Assembly (NCBI RefSeq): GCF_030814995.1
Contig: NZ_JAUSVX010000011.1
Location: forward strand, 241,673-305,672
Origin: Labrys wisconsinensis
GTDB taxonomy: Bacteria > Pseudomonadota > Alphaproteobacteria > Rhizobiales > Labraceae
Direction of reading: 5' to 3'
DNA length: 64,000 bases
Shown: positions 1 to 7,641 of the stretch, in pieces
How the letters are laid out: the number at the start of each line of letters is the position of its first letter
How positions within the stretch are numbered: the stretch's first letter is position 1
The notes under the pieces: generated by a model
Database searches by the model: none
Told to the model about the DNA's origin: nothing
What the model saw: only the letters and a program-made list of their open reading frames with translations
Position numbers and translations under genes: made by a program

Positions 1-155
1 CGGGCCGGACCGGCGCGGCCGAGATCACGCTCTGCGATCTCACCGGCACCGGCGTGCAGGACACCGCCATCGCCGCGCTCGCCCACCGTCGCGCCGTGGC
101 GGCCGGTGCGGGCCAGGCGTTCGAAACCACAGGACCGAGCGGAGATGCCGCGTGA
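1..155 (+). CDS. eutC: EutC, ornithine cyclodeaminase-like protein (C-terminal fragment)
   Basis: Only the last 50 or so codons are present; the gene runs off the left edge. The reading frame that ends in TGA at 153-155 translates to a tail containing ITLCDLTGTGVQDTAIA, which fits the C-terminus of the ornithine cyclodeaminase/mu-crystallin family, a Rossmann-fold NAD-binding family. The stop overlaps the GTG start of the next gene by four bases (GTGA), so the two are translationally coupled. In Sinorhizobium and Ruegeria ectoine operons, eutC sits directly before eutD, exactly as here, and that context is the main reason for the name. The reaction of EutC in ectoine breakdown is not firmly established. 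Confidence 0.72.
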   Translation, partial: GRTGAAEITLCDLTGTGVQDTAIAALAHRRAVAAGAGQAFETTGPSGDAA

Positions 156-1333
156 CCGAGCCGACCCTGAACTTCAGCCGCGCCGAATATGACGAACGCC
201 TGAGGAAGACCCGCACCGCGATGGAGCGCGCCGGCCTCGACCTCCTGATCGTCACCGACCCCTCCAACATGCACTGGTTGACCGGCTATGACGGCTGGTC
301 CTTCTACGTCCACCAATGCGTGCTGGTGCCGGGCACGGGCGAGCCGGTCTGGTACGGGCGCGGGCAGGACCGCAACGGGGCGAAGCGCACCACCTGGCTC
401 TCCGACGAGAGCATGGTCGGCTATGCCGACCATTACGTGCAGTCGACCGAGCGCCACCCGATGGACGTCCTCGCCGGCGTGATCGAGGCGCGCGGCTGGG
501 GCCGCTGCACCATCGGCGTCGAGATGGACAATTACTGGTTCAGCGCCGCCGCCTACGCCTCGCTGACCAAGCACCTGCCGAACGCCCGCTTCAAGGACTC
601 CGCCTCGCTGGTCAATTGGCAGCGGGCGGTGAAGAGCCCGACCGAGCTCGACTATATGCGCCGGGCCGGGCGCATCGTCGAAGCCATGCACCGGCGCATC
701 CTCGACACGGTCGAGCCAGGCCTGCGCAAATGCGACCTGGTGGCCGAGATCTACGATGCCGGCATCCGCGGCGTCGACGGCTTCGGCGGCGACTATGCCG
801 CCATCGTGCCGCTGCTGCCCTCGGGGGAGGAGGCCTCGGCGCCGCACCTCACCTGGGACGACCGGCCGATGCGGAGCGGCGAGGGCACGTTCTTCGAGAT
901 CGCCGGCTGCTACAAGCGCTATCACTGCCCGCTGTCGCGCACCGTGTTCCTGGGCAAGCCGACGCAGGCCTTCCTCGACGCGGAGAAGGCGACGCTGGAA
1001 GGCATGGAGGCCGGGCTCGCCGCCGCCAGGCCCGGCAATGCCTGCGAGGACATCGCCAATGCCTTCTATGCCGTCCTCAAGCGGCACGGCATCGTCAAGG
1101 ACAACCGCACCGGCTACCCCATCGGCCTGAGCTATCCGCCGGACTGGGGCGAGCGCACCATGAGCCTGCGCCCCGGCGACCGCACCGAGCTCAGGCCGGG
1201 CATGACGTTCCATTTCATGACCGGCCTGTGGCTGGAGACGATGGGCCTGGAGATCACCGAGAGCATCGTCATCACCGAGGCCGGCGTCGAGTGCCTGTCG
1301 AACGTGCCGCGCCAGCTGTTCGTCAAGCCATGA
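152..1333 (+). CDS. eutD: Ectoine hydrolase (EutD/DoeA), M24 peptidase-like
   Basis: The 393-residue protein is a creatinase/prolidase-like M24 fold enzyme that in this family opens the ectoine ring to N-acetyl-diaminobutyrate in the cytoplasm. The N-terminal half is the creatinase-type domain (about residues 15-145, with TDPSNMHWLTGYDGWSFY). The C-terminal half is the pita-bread catalytic domain, ending in a GLEITESIVITEAG stretch typical of the family. The length matches DoeA/EutD. The start is a GTG overlapping the eutC stop by four bases; no ATG lies nearby in frame. The stop overlaps the eutE start as ATGA. The neighbours (eutC, eutE, ehuBCDA) make the assignment secure. Hydroxyectoine is expected to be handled as well, by family knowledge. 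Confidence 0.93.
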   Translation: MTEPTLNFSRAEYDERLRKTRTAMERAGLDLLIVTDPSNMHWLTGYDGWSFYVHQCVLVPGTGEPVWYGRGQDRNGAKRTTWLSDESMVGYADHYVQSTERHPMDVLAGVIEARGWGRCTIGVEMDNYWFSAAAYASLTKHLPNARFKDSASLVNWQRAVKSPTELDYMRRAGRIVEAMHRRILDTVEPGLRKCDLVAEIYDAGIRGVDGFGGDYAAIVPLLPSGEEASAPHLTWDDRPMRSGEGTFFEIAGCYKRYHCPLSRTVFLGKPTQAFLDAEKATLEGMEAGLAAARPGNACEDIANAFYAVLKRHGIVKDNRTGYPIGLSYPPDWGERTMSLRPGDRTELRPGMTFHFMTGLWLETMGLEITESIVITEAGVECLSNVPRQLFVKP

Positions 1334-2337
1334 GCGCGCTCCGACCCTCGCCGATCGCGGCGACCGTCGACTTCGAGGCCGACGGCGTGCAGCACGGCCA
1401 CCTGCGCCTGCCCTGGAGCCGCGACGACAGCGCCTGGGGCTCGGTGATGATCCCGATCGCGGTGGTGAAGCGCGGGCAGGGGCCGACGGCCCTGCTCACC
1501 GGCGCCAACCACGGCGACGAGTATGAAGGGCCGATCGCGCTGTTCGACCTCGCCCGCACCTTGCGGGCCGAGGACGTCAGCGGCCGCGTCATCATCGTGC
1601 CGGCGATGAACTATCCGGCCTTCCGCGCCGGCACGCGCACCTCGCCGATCGATCGGGGCAACCTCAACCGCAGCTTTCCCGGCCGGCCCGACGGCACGGT
1701 GACGGAGAAGATCGCCGACTATTTCGCCCGCACGCTGCTGCCGATGGCGGATCTGGTGCTCGACTTCCATTCCGGCGGTCGGACGCTCGATTTCCTGCCC
1801 TATGCCGCGGCGCACGCGCTTGCCGACAAGGCGCAGGAGGAGCGCTGCTTTGCCGTCGTCGCCGCTTTCTCCGCCCCCTGGTCGATGCGGATGATCGAGA
1901 TCGATGCCGTCGGCATGTACGACACCGCGGCCGAGGCGCTCGGCAAGGTGTTCGTCACCACCGAGCTCAGCGGCGGGGGCACGGCCACCGCCCGCTCCGC
2001 GGCTATCGCCCGGCGTGGCGTCACCAATGTGCTGCGGCATGCCGGCATCCTCATGGGCGCGCCCGCGACCGCCCCGACCCGCTGGCTCGACATGCCCTCG
2101 GCCGCTTGCTTCGGCTTCAGCGAGGAGGACGGGCTGGTCGAATTTCTGAAAGATCTCGGCGACCCCGTCGGGGAGGGCGAGGTGATCGCCCGCATACACC
2201 CCCTCGGCCGCACCGGCCTCGCCCCGGCCGAGCACCGCGCCGGCCTCGACGGCCTCCTGACCGCCCGCCATTTCCCCGGCCTGATCAAGGCCGGCGACTG
2301 CCTCGCCGTCGTCGCCACCACGCGCGAGGACGCCTGA
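1330..2337 (+). CDS. eutE: N-alpha-acetyl-L-2,4-diaminobutyrate deacetylase (EutE/DoeB)
   Basis: A 335-residue zinc carboxypeptidase-fold deacylase of the succinylglutamate desuccinylase/aspartoacylase family. It removes acetate from N-acetyl-diaminobutyrate made by EutD, giving L-2,4-diaminobutyrate. The zinc motif GANHGDEYEG supplies His61 and Glu64, and LDFHSGG supplies His147; the C-terminal third has the small beta-domain usual for these enzymes. The ATG at 1330 overlaps the eutD stop (ATGA). Three bases after the stop lies a strong hairpin (2341-2368) that may separate the enzyme genes from the transporter genes that follow. Confidence 0.93.
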   Translation: MSALRPSPIAATVDFEADGVQHGHLRLPWSRDDSAWGSVMIPIAVVKRGQGPTALLTGANHGDEYEGPIALFDLARTLRAEDVSGRVIIVPAMNYPAFRAGTRTSPIDRGNLNRSFPGRPDGTVTEKIADYFARTLLPMADLVLDFHSGGRTLDFLPYAAAHALADKAQEERCFAVVAAFSAPWSMRMIEIDAVGMYDTAAEALGKVFVTTELSGGGTATARSAAIARRGVTNVLRHAGILMGAPATAPTRWLDMPSAACFGFSEEDGLVEFLKDLGDPVGEGEVIARIHPLGRTGLAPAEHRAGLDGLLTARHFPGLIKAGDCLAVVATTREDA

Positions 2338-2340
2338 CCC

Positions 2341-2368
2341 GGAACCGGGAGCGCGCGCCCCCGGTTCC
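2341..2368 (+). terminator. Hairpin between eutE and ehuB
   Basis: A perfect 9-bp inverted repeat (GGAACCGGG at 2341-2349, CCCGGTTCC at 2360-2368) with a 10-base GC-rich loop starts three bases after the eutE stop. It is followed by ATAATC rather than a T-run, so it may act as a weak terminator or as an RNA-processing/stability element that lets ehuB be expressed at a different level from eutCDE. Confidence 0.5.
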
Positions 2369-2426
2369 ATAATCAGACGAGCCGGACCCAACCGGACATG
2401 TCCGCCAACAGACAGGAGAAGACCCG

Positions 2427-3284
2427 ATGAACGCCATCCGACTCGCCGGTCTCGCCGCGCTGGCCCTCGCCGCCGGCCTCGGCTCGGCCGCCGCCACAAC
2501 GCTCGAGGACGTGAAGAGCAACGGCTATATCCGCGGCGCCAGCGCCAACGAGGTGCCCTACAGCTACATGGACGAAAGCGGCGCGGCCAAGGGCATCGGC
2601 CCCGACGTCGCCACCGCCGTGCTGAAGTCCATGGGCATCGCCGAGATCGACTGGAGCGTGACGCCCTTCGGCTCGCTGATCCCCGGCCTCAAGGCCAGGC
2701 GCTACGATTTCGTCGCCGCCGAGATGAACATCCTGCCCGACCGCTGCAAGCAGGTGATGTTCACCGAGCCCAATTCCAGCTACGGCGAAGGCCTGCTGGT
2801 GCCGGCCGGCAACCCGAAGAAGCTGCATGCCTATGAGGACATCAAGAAGGACCCGTCGCTGAAGGTCGCGATCGTCTCGGGCGCCGACCAGATCGACTTC
2901 CTGCACGAGCTCGGCGTGCCCGACAGCCAGATCGTGATGATCCAGGCCAATGCCGACGCCCTTTCCACCATCCAGACCGGCCGCGCCGATGCCTACGCGG
3001 CCACGGAGCTCACCGTGTCGCAGCTGGTCAAGGGCGCCGGCGGCGGCGTCGAGCAGGCCGAGCCGTTCAGCGATCCCATGATCAAGGGCAAGCCGGCGCG
3101 CAGCTATGGCGGCTTCGACTTCCGCCTGGAGGACAAGGAGTTGTATCAGGCCTTCAACACGGCGCTGGTCGCCTTCAAGAAGACCGACGACTACAAGAAG
3201 ATCCTGACCAGCTACGGCCTCAGCCCGGAAAGCGTCGAGGCGGCGCGGACGAAGACGATGGCCGACGCCTGCGCGGGGAAGTGA
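2427..3284 (+). CDS. ehuB: Ectoine/hydroxyectoine-binding periplasmic protein EhuB
   Basis: A 285-residue solute-binding protein of the polar amino acid (SBP_bac_3) family. A Sec signal peptide covers about residues 1-23 (hydrophobic LAGLAALALAAGLGSAAA, cleavage near AAA-TT). The mature part shows family features including FGSLIPGLKARRYDFVAAEMNI and a TGRADAYAATELT lobe-closing stretch. Length and sequence fit EhuB, which captures ectoine in the periplasm for EhuCD/EhuA. The ribosome site AGGAGA precedes the ATG. It is followed by 288 noncoding bases carrying a long paired palindrome before ehuC, so binding protein and permeases are probably uncoupled in mRNA abundance. Confidence 0.92.
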   Translation: MNAIRLAGLAALALAAGLGSAAATTLEDVKSNGYIRGASANEVPYSYMDESGAAKGIGPDVATAVLKSMGIAEIDWSVTPFGSLIPGLKARRYDFVAAEMNILPDRCKQVMFTEPNSSYGEGLLVPAGNPKKLHAYEDIKKDPSLKVAIVSGADQIDFLHELGVPDSQIVMIQANADALSTIQTGRADAYAATELTVSQLVKGAGGGVEQAEPFSDPMIKGKPARSYGGFDFRLEDKELYQAFNTALVAFKKTDDYKKILTSYGLSPESVEAARTKTMADACAGK

Positions 3285-3356
3285 GGCGGATATTCGGGAT
3301 GAGTCGTCCGGTAGGCAGGTGTCCGGCGGGCGAGACGCCTCAAGTGCAATTCCTGC

Positions 3357-3530
3357 TCGACGCCTGCCGATTCCCCTCCCCCTTGCGGGGAGGGGCTAGG
3401 GGTGGGGGTCGTGCAAGCTGAGGCGGATCGGCTTCCAAAAGGCGCACTTAGCAACGCACTACGCCTCGCTCGGATGGACCCCCACCCCGTACCCCTCCCC
3501 GCAAGGGGGAGGGGAATCGGCCGGCGTCGA
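3357..3530. repeat. Paired palindromic repeat, family A copy 1
   Basis: Two 54-base arms (3357-3410 and 3477-3530) are inverted copies of each other with only a few mismatches, separated by 66 bases. Each arm holds its own hairpin: CCCCTCCCC and GGGGAGGGG around a five-base loop. The element fills most of the gap between ehuB and ehuC. Related elements lie at 21892-22037 and 33342-33492. It resembles the RIME/BIME-type intergenic repeats known from alphaproteobacteria and encodes nothing. A likely effect is protection of the upstream (ehuB) message 3' end. Confidence 0.85.
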
Positions 3531-3572
3531 GTGTGAAACGATCTCGACGGCGGCATCTCTTCACGAGGCCCG

Positions 3573-4238
3573 ATGACCTGGACCCATTACCTCCCCGCGC
3601 TCCTCAAGGGCGCCCAGGTGACGGCGGAGATCGCCGTCGCCTCGACCGTGCTCGGCGCGGTCCTCGCCTTCGCCGCGGGCATCGCGCGGGTGGAGGGCGG
3701 ACGCGTCCTGTCGTGGATCGCGCTGGTCTATATCGAGATCTTCCGTGGCACCTCGCTCCTGGTGCAGCTGTTCTGGCTCTACTACGCCCTGCCGCTGGTG
3801 GGCGTTTCGTTCAGCCCCGTCGTCACCGGCATTGCCGGCCTCGCCCTCAATATCGGGGCCTATGGGGCGGAGGTGGTGCGCGGGGCGCTGCTGGCGGTGC
3901 CGCCGCAGCAGCGCGAGGCGGCGCGGGCGCTCAATTTCGGTCGGACGCACACGCTGCTGCGCATCTGCCTGCCGCAGGCGGTGGTGGAGATGATGCCCTC
4001 CTTCGGCAACCTGGCGGTGCAGAACCTCAAGGACACCTCGCTGGTCTCGCTGATCTCGATCAGCGACCTGACCTTCCGGGCCCAGTCGCTGCGCAACATC
4101 TCGCTCGACAGCGTCACGATCTATTCGATGACGCTGATCGGCTACTTCGTCATGGCGCTGGTGCTGACCGCGCTGATGCGCTGGCTGGAGGCGGCGCTGC
4201 GGCGCGGGCCGGCCTTCCCGCGCAGCGTGCACGGTTGA
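3573..4238 (+). CDS. ehuC: Ectoine ABC transporter permease EhuC
   Basis: A 221-residue inner-membrane permease of the HisM/glutamine (HEQRo) type with about five membrane segments. The cytoplasmic EAA-type loop is visible as EAARALNFGRTHTLLRICLPQA (its central Gly and the LP are conserved), which docks onto the ATPase EhuA. Length is typical for this class. It lies ten bases before ehuD, so both permeases should be made together and pair as a heterodimer. It follows the paired palindrome that separates it from ehuB. Identity as the ectoine system rests on the gene order B-C-D-A beside eutDE. Confidence 0.9.
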   Translation: MTWTHYLPALLKGAQVTAEIAVASTVLGAVLAFAAGIARVEGGRVLSWIALVYIEIFRGTSLLVQLFWLYYALPLVGVSFSPVVTGIAGLALNIGAYGAEVVRGALLAVPPQQREAARALNFGRTHTLLRICLPQAVVEMMPSFGNLAVQNLKDTSLVSLISISDLTFRAQSLRNISLDSVTIYSMTLIGYFVMALVLTALMRWLEAALRRGPAFPRSVHG

Positions 4239-4248
4239 GGGGCGCGCC

Positions 4249-4941
4249 ATGATCTACGGCTATGCCTGGGACACCTCCTCCAGCCTCGCCTTCGCCCTGT
4301 CGATCCTGCCGATCCTCGGCATCGGCCTGATCGTCACCCTGGAGGCGACGGTGGCGGGCTTCGCCATCGCGCTCGTCCTCGGCCTCGTCTTCGCCTTGCT
4401 CCGGCGCAGCCGGCTCAGCGTTATCGCCTGGCCGACGGCCGCGGTGATCGAGTTCATCCGCGACACGCCGCTCCTGGTCCAGCTGTTCTTCCTCTATTAC
4501 GTGCTGCCGGTCTACGGCATCACCCTGCCGGCCTTCCTCACCGGCGCCATCGCGCTCGGCCTGCAATATTCGGCCTATACGTCGGAGGTCTACCGCGCCG
4601 GCCTCGACGCGGTGCCCAGGGGCCAATGGGAGGCGGCGGTGGCGCTGAACCTGACCCGGGCGCGGACCTATCGCGACATCGTGGTGCCGCAGGCGATCCC
4701 GCGGATCGTGCCGGCGCTCGGCAACTACCTCGTCTCGATGCTGAAGGAGACGCCGGTCCTCTCCGTGGTCACGGTGGTGGACATGGTCAACCTCGCCAAC
4801 CTGATCGGCGACCGCACCTTCGAATACCTCGTGCCGCTGTCGCTGGTCGGCCTGATCTTCCTCATCCTCACCCTGCTGTGCTCGGCCGGCATCCACAGGC
4901 TGGAACGGGCGCTGCCCAAGAGCGGGATTGCCATGCGATGA
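4249..4941 (+). CDS. ehuD: Ectoine ABC transporter permease EhuD
   Basis: A 230-residue polar amino acid-type permease, partner of EhuC. It has about five hydrophobic segments and the EAA loop [24 protein letters not shown] at around residues 125-148, which contacts the ATPase. The conserved [16 protein letters not shown] stretch is characteristic of the HEQRo permeases. The stop overlaps the ATG of ehuA by four bases (ATGA), indicating translational coupling. Hydrophobicity and length agree with EhuD of Sinorhizobium. Confidence 0.9.
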   Translation: MIYGYAWDTSSSLAFALSILPILGIGLIVTLEATVAGFAIALVLGLVFALLRRSRLSVIAWPTAAVIEFIRDTPLLVQLFFLYYVLPVYGITLPAFLTGAIALGLQYSAYTSEVYRAGLDAVPRGQWEAAVALNLTRARTYRDIVVPQAIPRIVPALGNYLVSMLKETPVLSVVTVVDMVNLANLIGDRTFEYLVPLSLVGLIFLILTLLCSAGIHRLERALPKSGIAMR

Positions 4942-5720
4942 CCGATGCTCCCACGCCGGCTGACCCCGTCATCCGCTTCGCCGGCGTCACCAAGCGCTTC
5001 GGGCCGCTGACGGTGCTCGACGATTTCGACTTCGCTGTCGCTCCCGGCGAGAAGGTGACGCTGATCGGCCCGTCCGGCTCCGGCAAGTCGACGGTGCTGC
5101 GCATCCTGATGACGCTGGAGCCGTTCCAGGAGGGCACGCTGGAGCTGGCCGGCATCGCCTATCACCAGCCCAAGGGGCGCGGCGCTTTCCGCGCCAGCGA
5201 GCAGCACCTGCGCCAGATCCGCACCCATGTCGGCATGGTGTTCCAGAGCTTCAACCTGTTCCCGCACATGAGCGTGCTGCGCAACGTGGTCGAGGCGCCG
5301 ATGGTGGTGCTCGGCCTGGCGCGGGTCGAGGCGGAATGCCGGGCGGTCGACCTCTTGCGCATGGTCGGCCTCTCCGACAAGAAGGACCATTATCCCAGCC
5401 AGCTCTCCGGCGGCCAGCAGCAGCGCGTCGCCATCGCCCGCGCCCTGGCGATGCGCCCGCGCGTGCTCCTGTTCGACGAGCCGACCTCGGCGCTCGACCC
5501 GCAGCTGGTCGGGGAAGTGCTGGGCGTCATCCGCTCCCTCGCCCACGAGCACGACCTCACCATGCTGCTCGTGACGCACGAGATGCGCTTTGCCCGCGAG
5601 GTGTCGGACCGGGTCTGCTTCTTCGACAAGGGGCGCATCGCCGAGCAGGGGGAGCCGGAACGGATCTTCACCAACCCGGAGCACCCGCGGACGCGGGAGT
5701 TTTTGCAGTCGGTGCTGTAG
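4938..5720 (+). CDS. ehuA: Ectoine ABC transporter ATP-binding protein EhuA
   Basis: A 260-residue ABC ATPase of the polar amino acid family that powers EhuBCD. It shows Walker [10 protein letters not shown], the Q-loop region [14 protein letters not shown], signature LSGGQQQ, Walker [12 protein letters not shown] and the switch His in LLVTHEM. The [12 protein letters not shown] and [17 protein letters not shown] stretches are typical of this subfamily. The start is the ATG overlapping the ehuD stop. Putting the ATPase last is the same B-C-D-A order seen in other ectoine loci that lie next to eut genes, although many place ehuA first. Confidence 0.92.
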   Translation: MTDAPTPADPVIRFAGVTKRFGPLTVLDDFDFAVAPGEKVTLIGPSGSGKSTVLRILMTLEPFQEGTLELAGIAYHQPKGRGAFRASEQHLRQIRTHVGMVFQSFNLFPHMSVLRNVVEAPMVVLGLARVEAECRAVDLLRMVGLSDKKDHYPSQLSGGQQQRVAIARALAMRPRVLLFDEPTSALDPQLVGEVLGVIRSLAHEHDLTMLLVTHEMRFAREVSDRVCFFDKGRIAEQGEPERIFTNPEHPRTREFLQSVL

Positions 5721-5779
5721 GGGGGCTTCAAGCGTTTAGAGAACGGGTGGCCTGACGAGACCGGATGTACCATCAACCG

Positions 5780-5917
5780 CGACGTCATGGACGGGCTTGT
5801 CCCGTCCATCCACGCGACCACCGTCCGTGCAGTGAAAGTCACCGGCCGATGTCGTGTCGAACACGGACCCTCGTCACGTTCGCGTGGATGGACGGGACAA
5901 GCCCGTCCATGACGTCG
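5780..5917. repeat. Perfect 38-bp paired palindrome, family B
   Basis: Bases 5780-5817 and 5880-5917 are perfect inverted copies (38 of 38) with a 62-base spacer. Each arm is itself a hairpin (ATGGACGGG and CCCGTCCAT around a five-base loop). The motif CGTCATGG-CGGGCTTGTCC-G-CCAT-CACG resembles an abundant intergenic repeat that I recall from Bradyrhizobium-like genomes. It occupies the 416-base gap between ehuA and the dehydrogenase gene. Nothing else gene-like is seen in this gap apart from the hairpins at 5956-5978 and 6032-6065. Confidence 0.85.
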
Positions 5918-5955
5918 AGGTTCGTGCGCGATGGGCGGCCCCATCCGCGACCGTC

Positions 5956-5978
5956 ATGGCCGCGCTCGACGCGGCCAT
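5956..5978. repeat. Single hairpin related to family B
   Basis: ATGGCCGCG (5956-5964) and CGCGGCCAT (5970-5978) form a perfect 9-bp stem with a five-base loop. The flanks CGTC before and CCA after match the outline of the family B arms, so this looks like a solitary, sequence-drifted copy with compensatory changes in both halves of the stem. Confidence 0.6.
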
Positions 5979-6031
5979 CCAGGCGATCTCACAGGGGCGA
6001 AAGAGAGGCCTGCCCCGACAGATCTTCGGTG

Positions 6032-6065
6032 GCCGGCTGGACGAACCGACACTTCGTCGGCCGGC
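6032..6065. repeat. Imperfect hairpin before the dehydrogenase gene
   Basis: GCCGGC at 6032-6037 pairs with 6060-6065 and GACGAA at 6040-6045 pairs with TTCGTC at 6053-6058, giving a 12-bp stem with a small asymmetric bulge and a seven-base loop. It lies about 70 bases before the ATG at 6137, in the probable leader of that gene. Confidence 0.4.
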
Positions 6066-6136
6066 ACGCCCGGGAACCGAGACCTCCTCGCGGGCGGACG
6101 GCCTAGCTTCTCCAAGACGCCACCGGAGACGCTTCG

Positions 6137-7630
6137 ATGACCGCCGCTCTCGCCCTCAAACGCGACAGCCATCCCGCCCTCGGCCGGCTCGCAGACGGCC
6201 GCCTGCTGCGCGAGCTCGCCTATGTCGACGGCCACTGGACCCACGCCCCCGATGCCGCGAGCTTTGCCGTGCGCGACCCGTTCTCCGGCGCCGTCCTCGC
6301 CCATGTCGCTGCCCTCGGGCCGGAGGCGGCGGCGCGGGCGGTCGATGCCGCGGCGCGGGCCTTTCCCATCTGGAAGGCGCTGACGCCGCAGGAGCGGGCC
6401 GGCCGGCTGCGGGCCTGGCACGGGCTGATCCTGGCGGCCCGCGAGGACCTCGCCCTGCTGATGACCCTCGAGCAGGGCAAGCCGCTGGCCGAGAGCCGCG
6501 GCGAGATCGACTATGCCGCGTCCTTCGTCGAGTGGTACGCCGAGGAGGGAAGGCGCCTCAACGTCGAGAGCGTCACCAGCCATCTCCCCGACGCGCAGAT
6601 GCTGGTGACGCGCGAGCCGCTCGGCGTCGCCGCGCTGCTGACGCCCTGGAACTTCCCCGCCGCCATGCTGACGCGAAAGGCCGCGGCCGCACTGGCGGCG
6701 GGCTGCACCGTGGTGGCGCATCCCTCGTCCTATACGCCGCTCTCGGCCCTGGCCCTGGCCGAGCTCGCCGACCGGGCCGGCCTGCCGGCGGGCGTGTTCA
6801 ACGTCGTCACCGGCGAGGCGGCGCCGATCGCCCGGCGGCTCTGCGAGGACGTCCGCGTGCACGCGGTCAGCTTCACCGGCTCGACCGAGGTCGGCCGCCT
6901 GATCGCCGGCCAATGTGCGCCGACGGTCAAGCGCCTCATCATGGAGCTCGGTGGCAATGCGCCGCTGATCATGTTCGACGACGCCGATCTTGAGCGCGCG
7001 GTCGAGATCGCGGTCGGCGCCAAGTTCGCCACCTCGGGCCAGGACTGCCTGGCCGCCAACCGCATCTATGTCCAGCGCGCCCTCTACCCCCGCTTCTGCG
7101 AGGCCTTCGCCCGACGCGTCGCCGCGCTGAAGGTCGGCAGCGGCCTGGAGGTGGGGATTGAAATCGGCCCGCTGATGCATGAGCGCGCCGTTGCCCGCAC
7201 GAGGGCACGGATCACGGACGCGCTGGCCCGCGGCGCCCGGCAACTGGTCGGCGAGGCTCCGGCGCCCGGGCCGCTGTTCGTGACGCCGACCCTGCTGGTC
7301 GACGTGCCGGAGGAGGCCGCGATCATGCGCGAGGAGATCTTCGCCCCCGTCGCCGCCGTCGCGTCCTTCGACACCGAGGCCGAGGTGATCGAGCGGGCCA
7401 ATGCCACCGAATACGGCCTCGTCGCCTATGTCGTCACGCGCGATGGCGCCCGCGCCCTGCGGATGAGCCGCGCCCTCGCCTACGGCATGGTGGCGGTCAA
7501 TCGCGTCAAGCTCACCGGCCCGCCGATCCCCTTCGGCGGCGTCAAGCAGTCGGGCCTCGGCCGCGAAGGCTCGCGCCACGGCCTGGAGGCTTTCACCGAC
7601 CTCAAATATACCTGTCTCGATCTCGCCTGA
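6137..7630 (+). CDS. NAD(P)-dependent semialdehyde dehydrogenase of the ectoine pathway (Ssd/DoeC-like)
   Basis: A 497-residue aldehyde dehydrogenase superfamily member. By context it oxidises aspartate semialdehyde (or a related semialdehyde) formed after transamination of diaminobutyrate. Catalytic residues are present: Asn172 in TPWNFP, Glu270 in MELGGN, Cys304 in SGQDC, plus the EEIFAP motif. Odd point: the cofactor-ribose segment that normally reads KPSExTP is HPSSYTP here, so both the usual Lys (His195) and Glu (Ser198) are replaced. The next gene starts 11 bases on, and both form the Ssd-Atf pair seen in Ruegeria ectoine operons. A general succinate-semialdehyde dehydrogenase is the alternative. 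Confidence 0.78.
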   Translation: MTAALALKRDSHPALGRLADGRLLRELAYVDGHWTHAPDAASFAVRDPFSGAVLAHVAALGPEAAARAVDAAARAFPIWKALTPQERAGRLRAWHGLILAAREDLALLMTLEQGKPLAESRGEIDYAASFVEWYAEEGRRLNVESVTSHLPDAQMLVTREPLGVAALLTPWNFPAAMLTRKAAAALAAGCTVVAHPSSYTPLSALALAELADRAGLPAGVFNVVTGEAAPIARRLCEDVRVHAVSFTGSTEVGRLIAGQCAPTVKRLIMELGGNAPLIMFDDADLERAVEIAVGAKFATSGQDCLAANRIYVQRALYPRFCEAFARRVAALKVGSGLEVGIEIGPLMHERAVARTRARITDALARGARQLVGEAPAPGPLFVTPTLLVDVPEEAAIMREEIFAPVAAVASFDTEAEVIERANATEYGLVAYVVTRDGARALRMSRALAYGMVAVNRVKLTGPPIPFGGVKQSGLGREGSRHGLEAFTDLKYTCLDLA

Positions 7631-7641
7631 AGGGAAACGCC

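Noticed and set aside
3357..3530. The paired palindromes as a CRISPR array or an insertion sequence
   Set aside because: There are only two arms in inverted, not direct, order, with no spacer series, no transposase and no target-site duplication that could be seen.
5765..6106. A 113-codon open frame across the family B repeat
   Set aside because: The frame is created by the inverted repeats themselves and its translation repeats the same palindromic peptide; there is no ribosome site or conserved domain.
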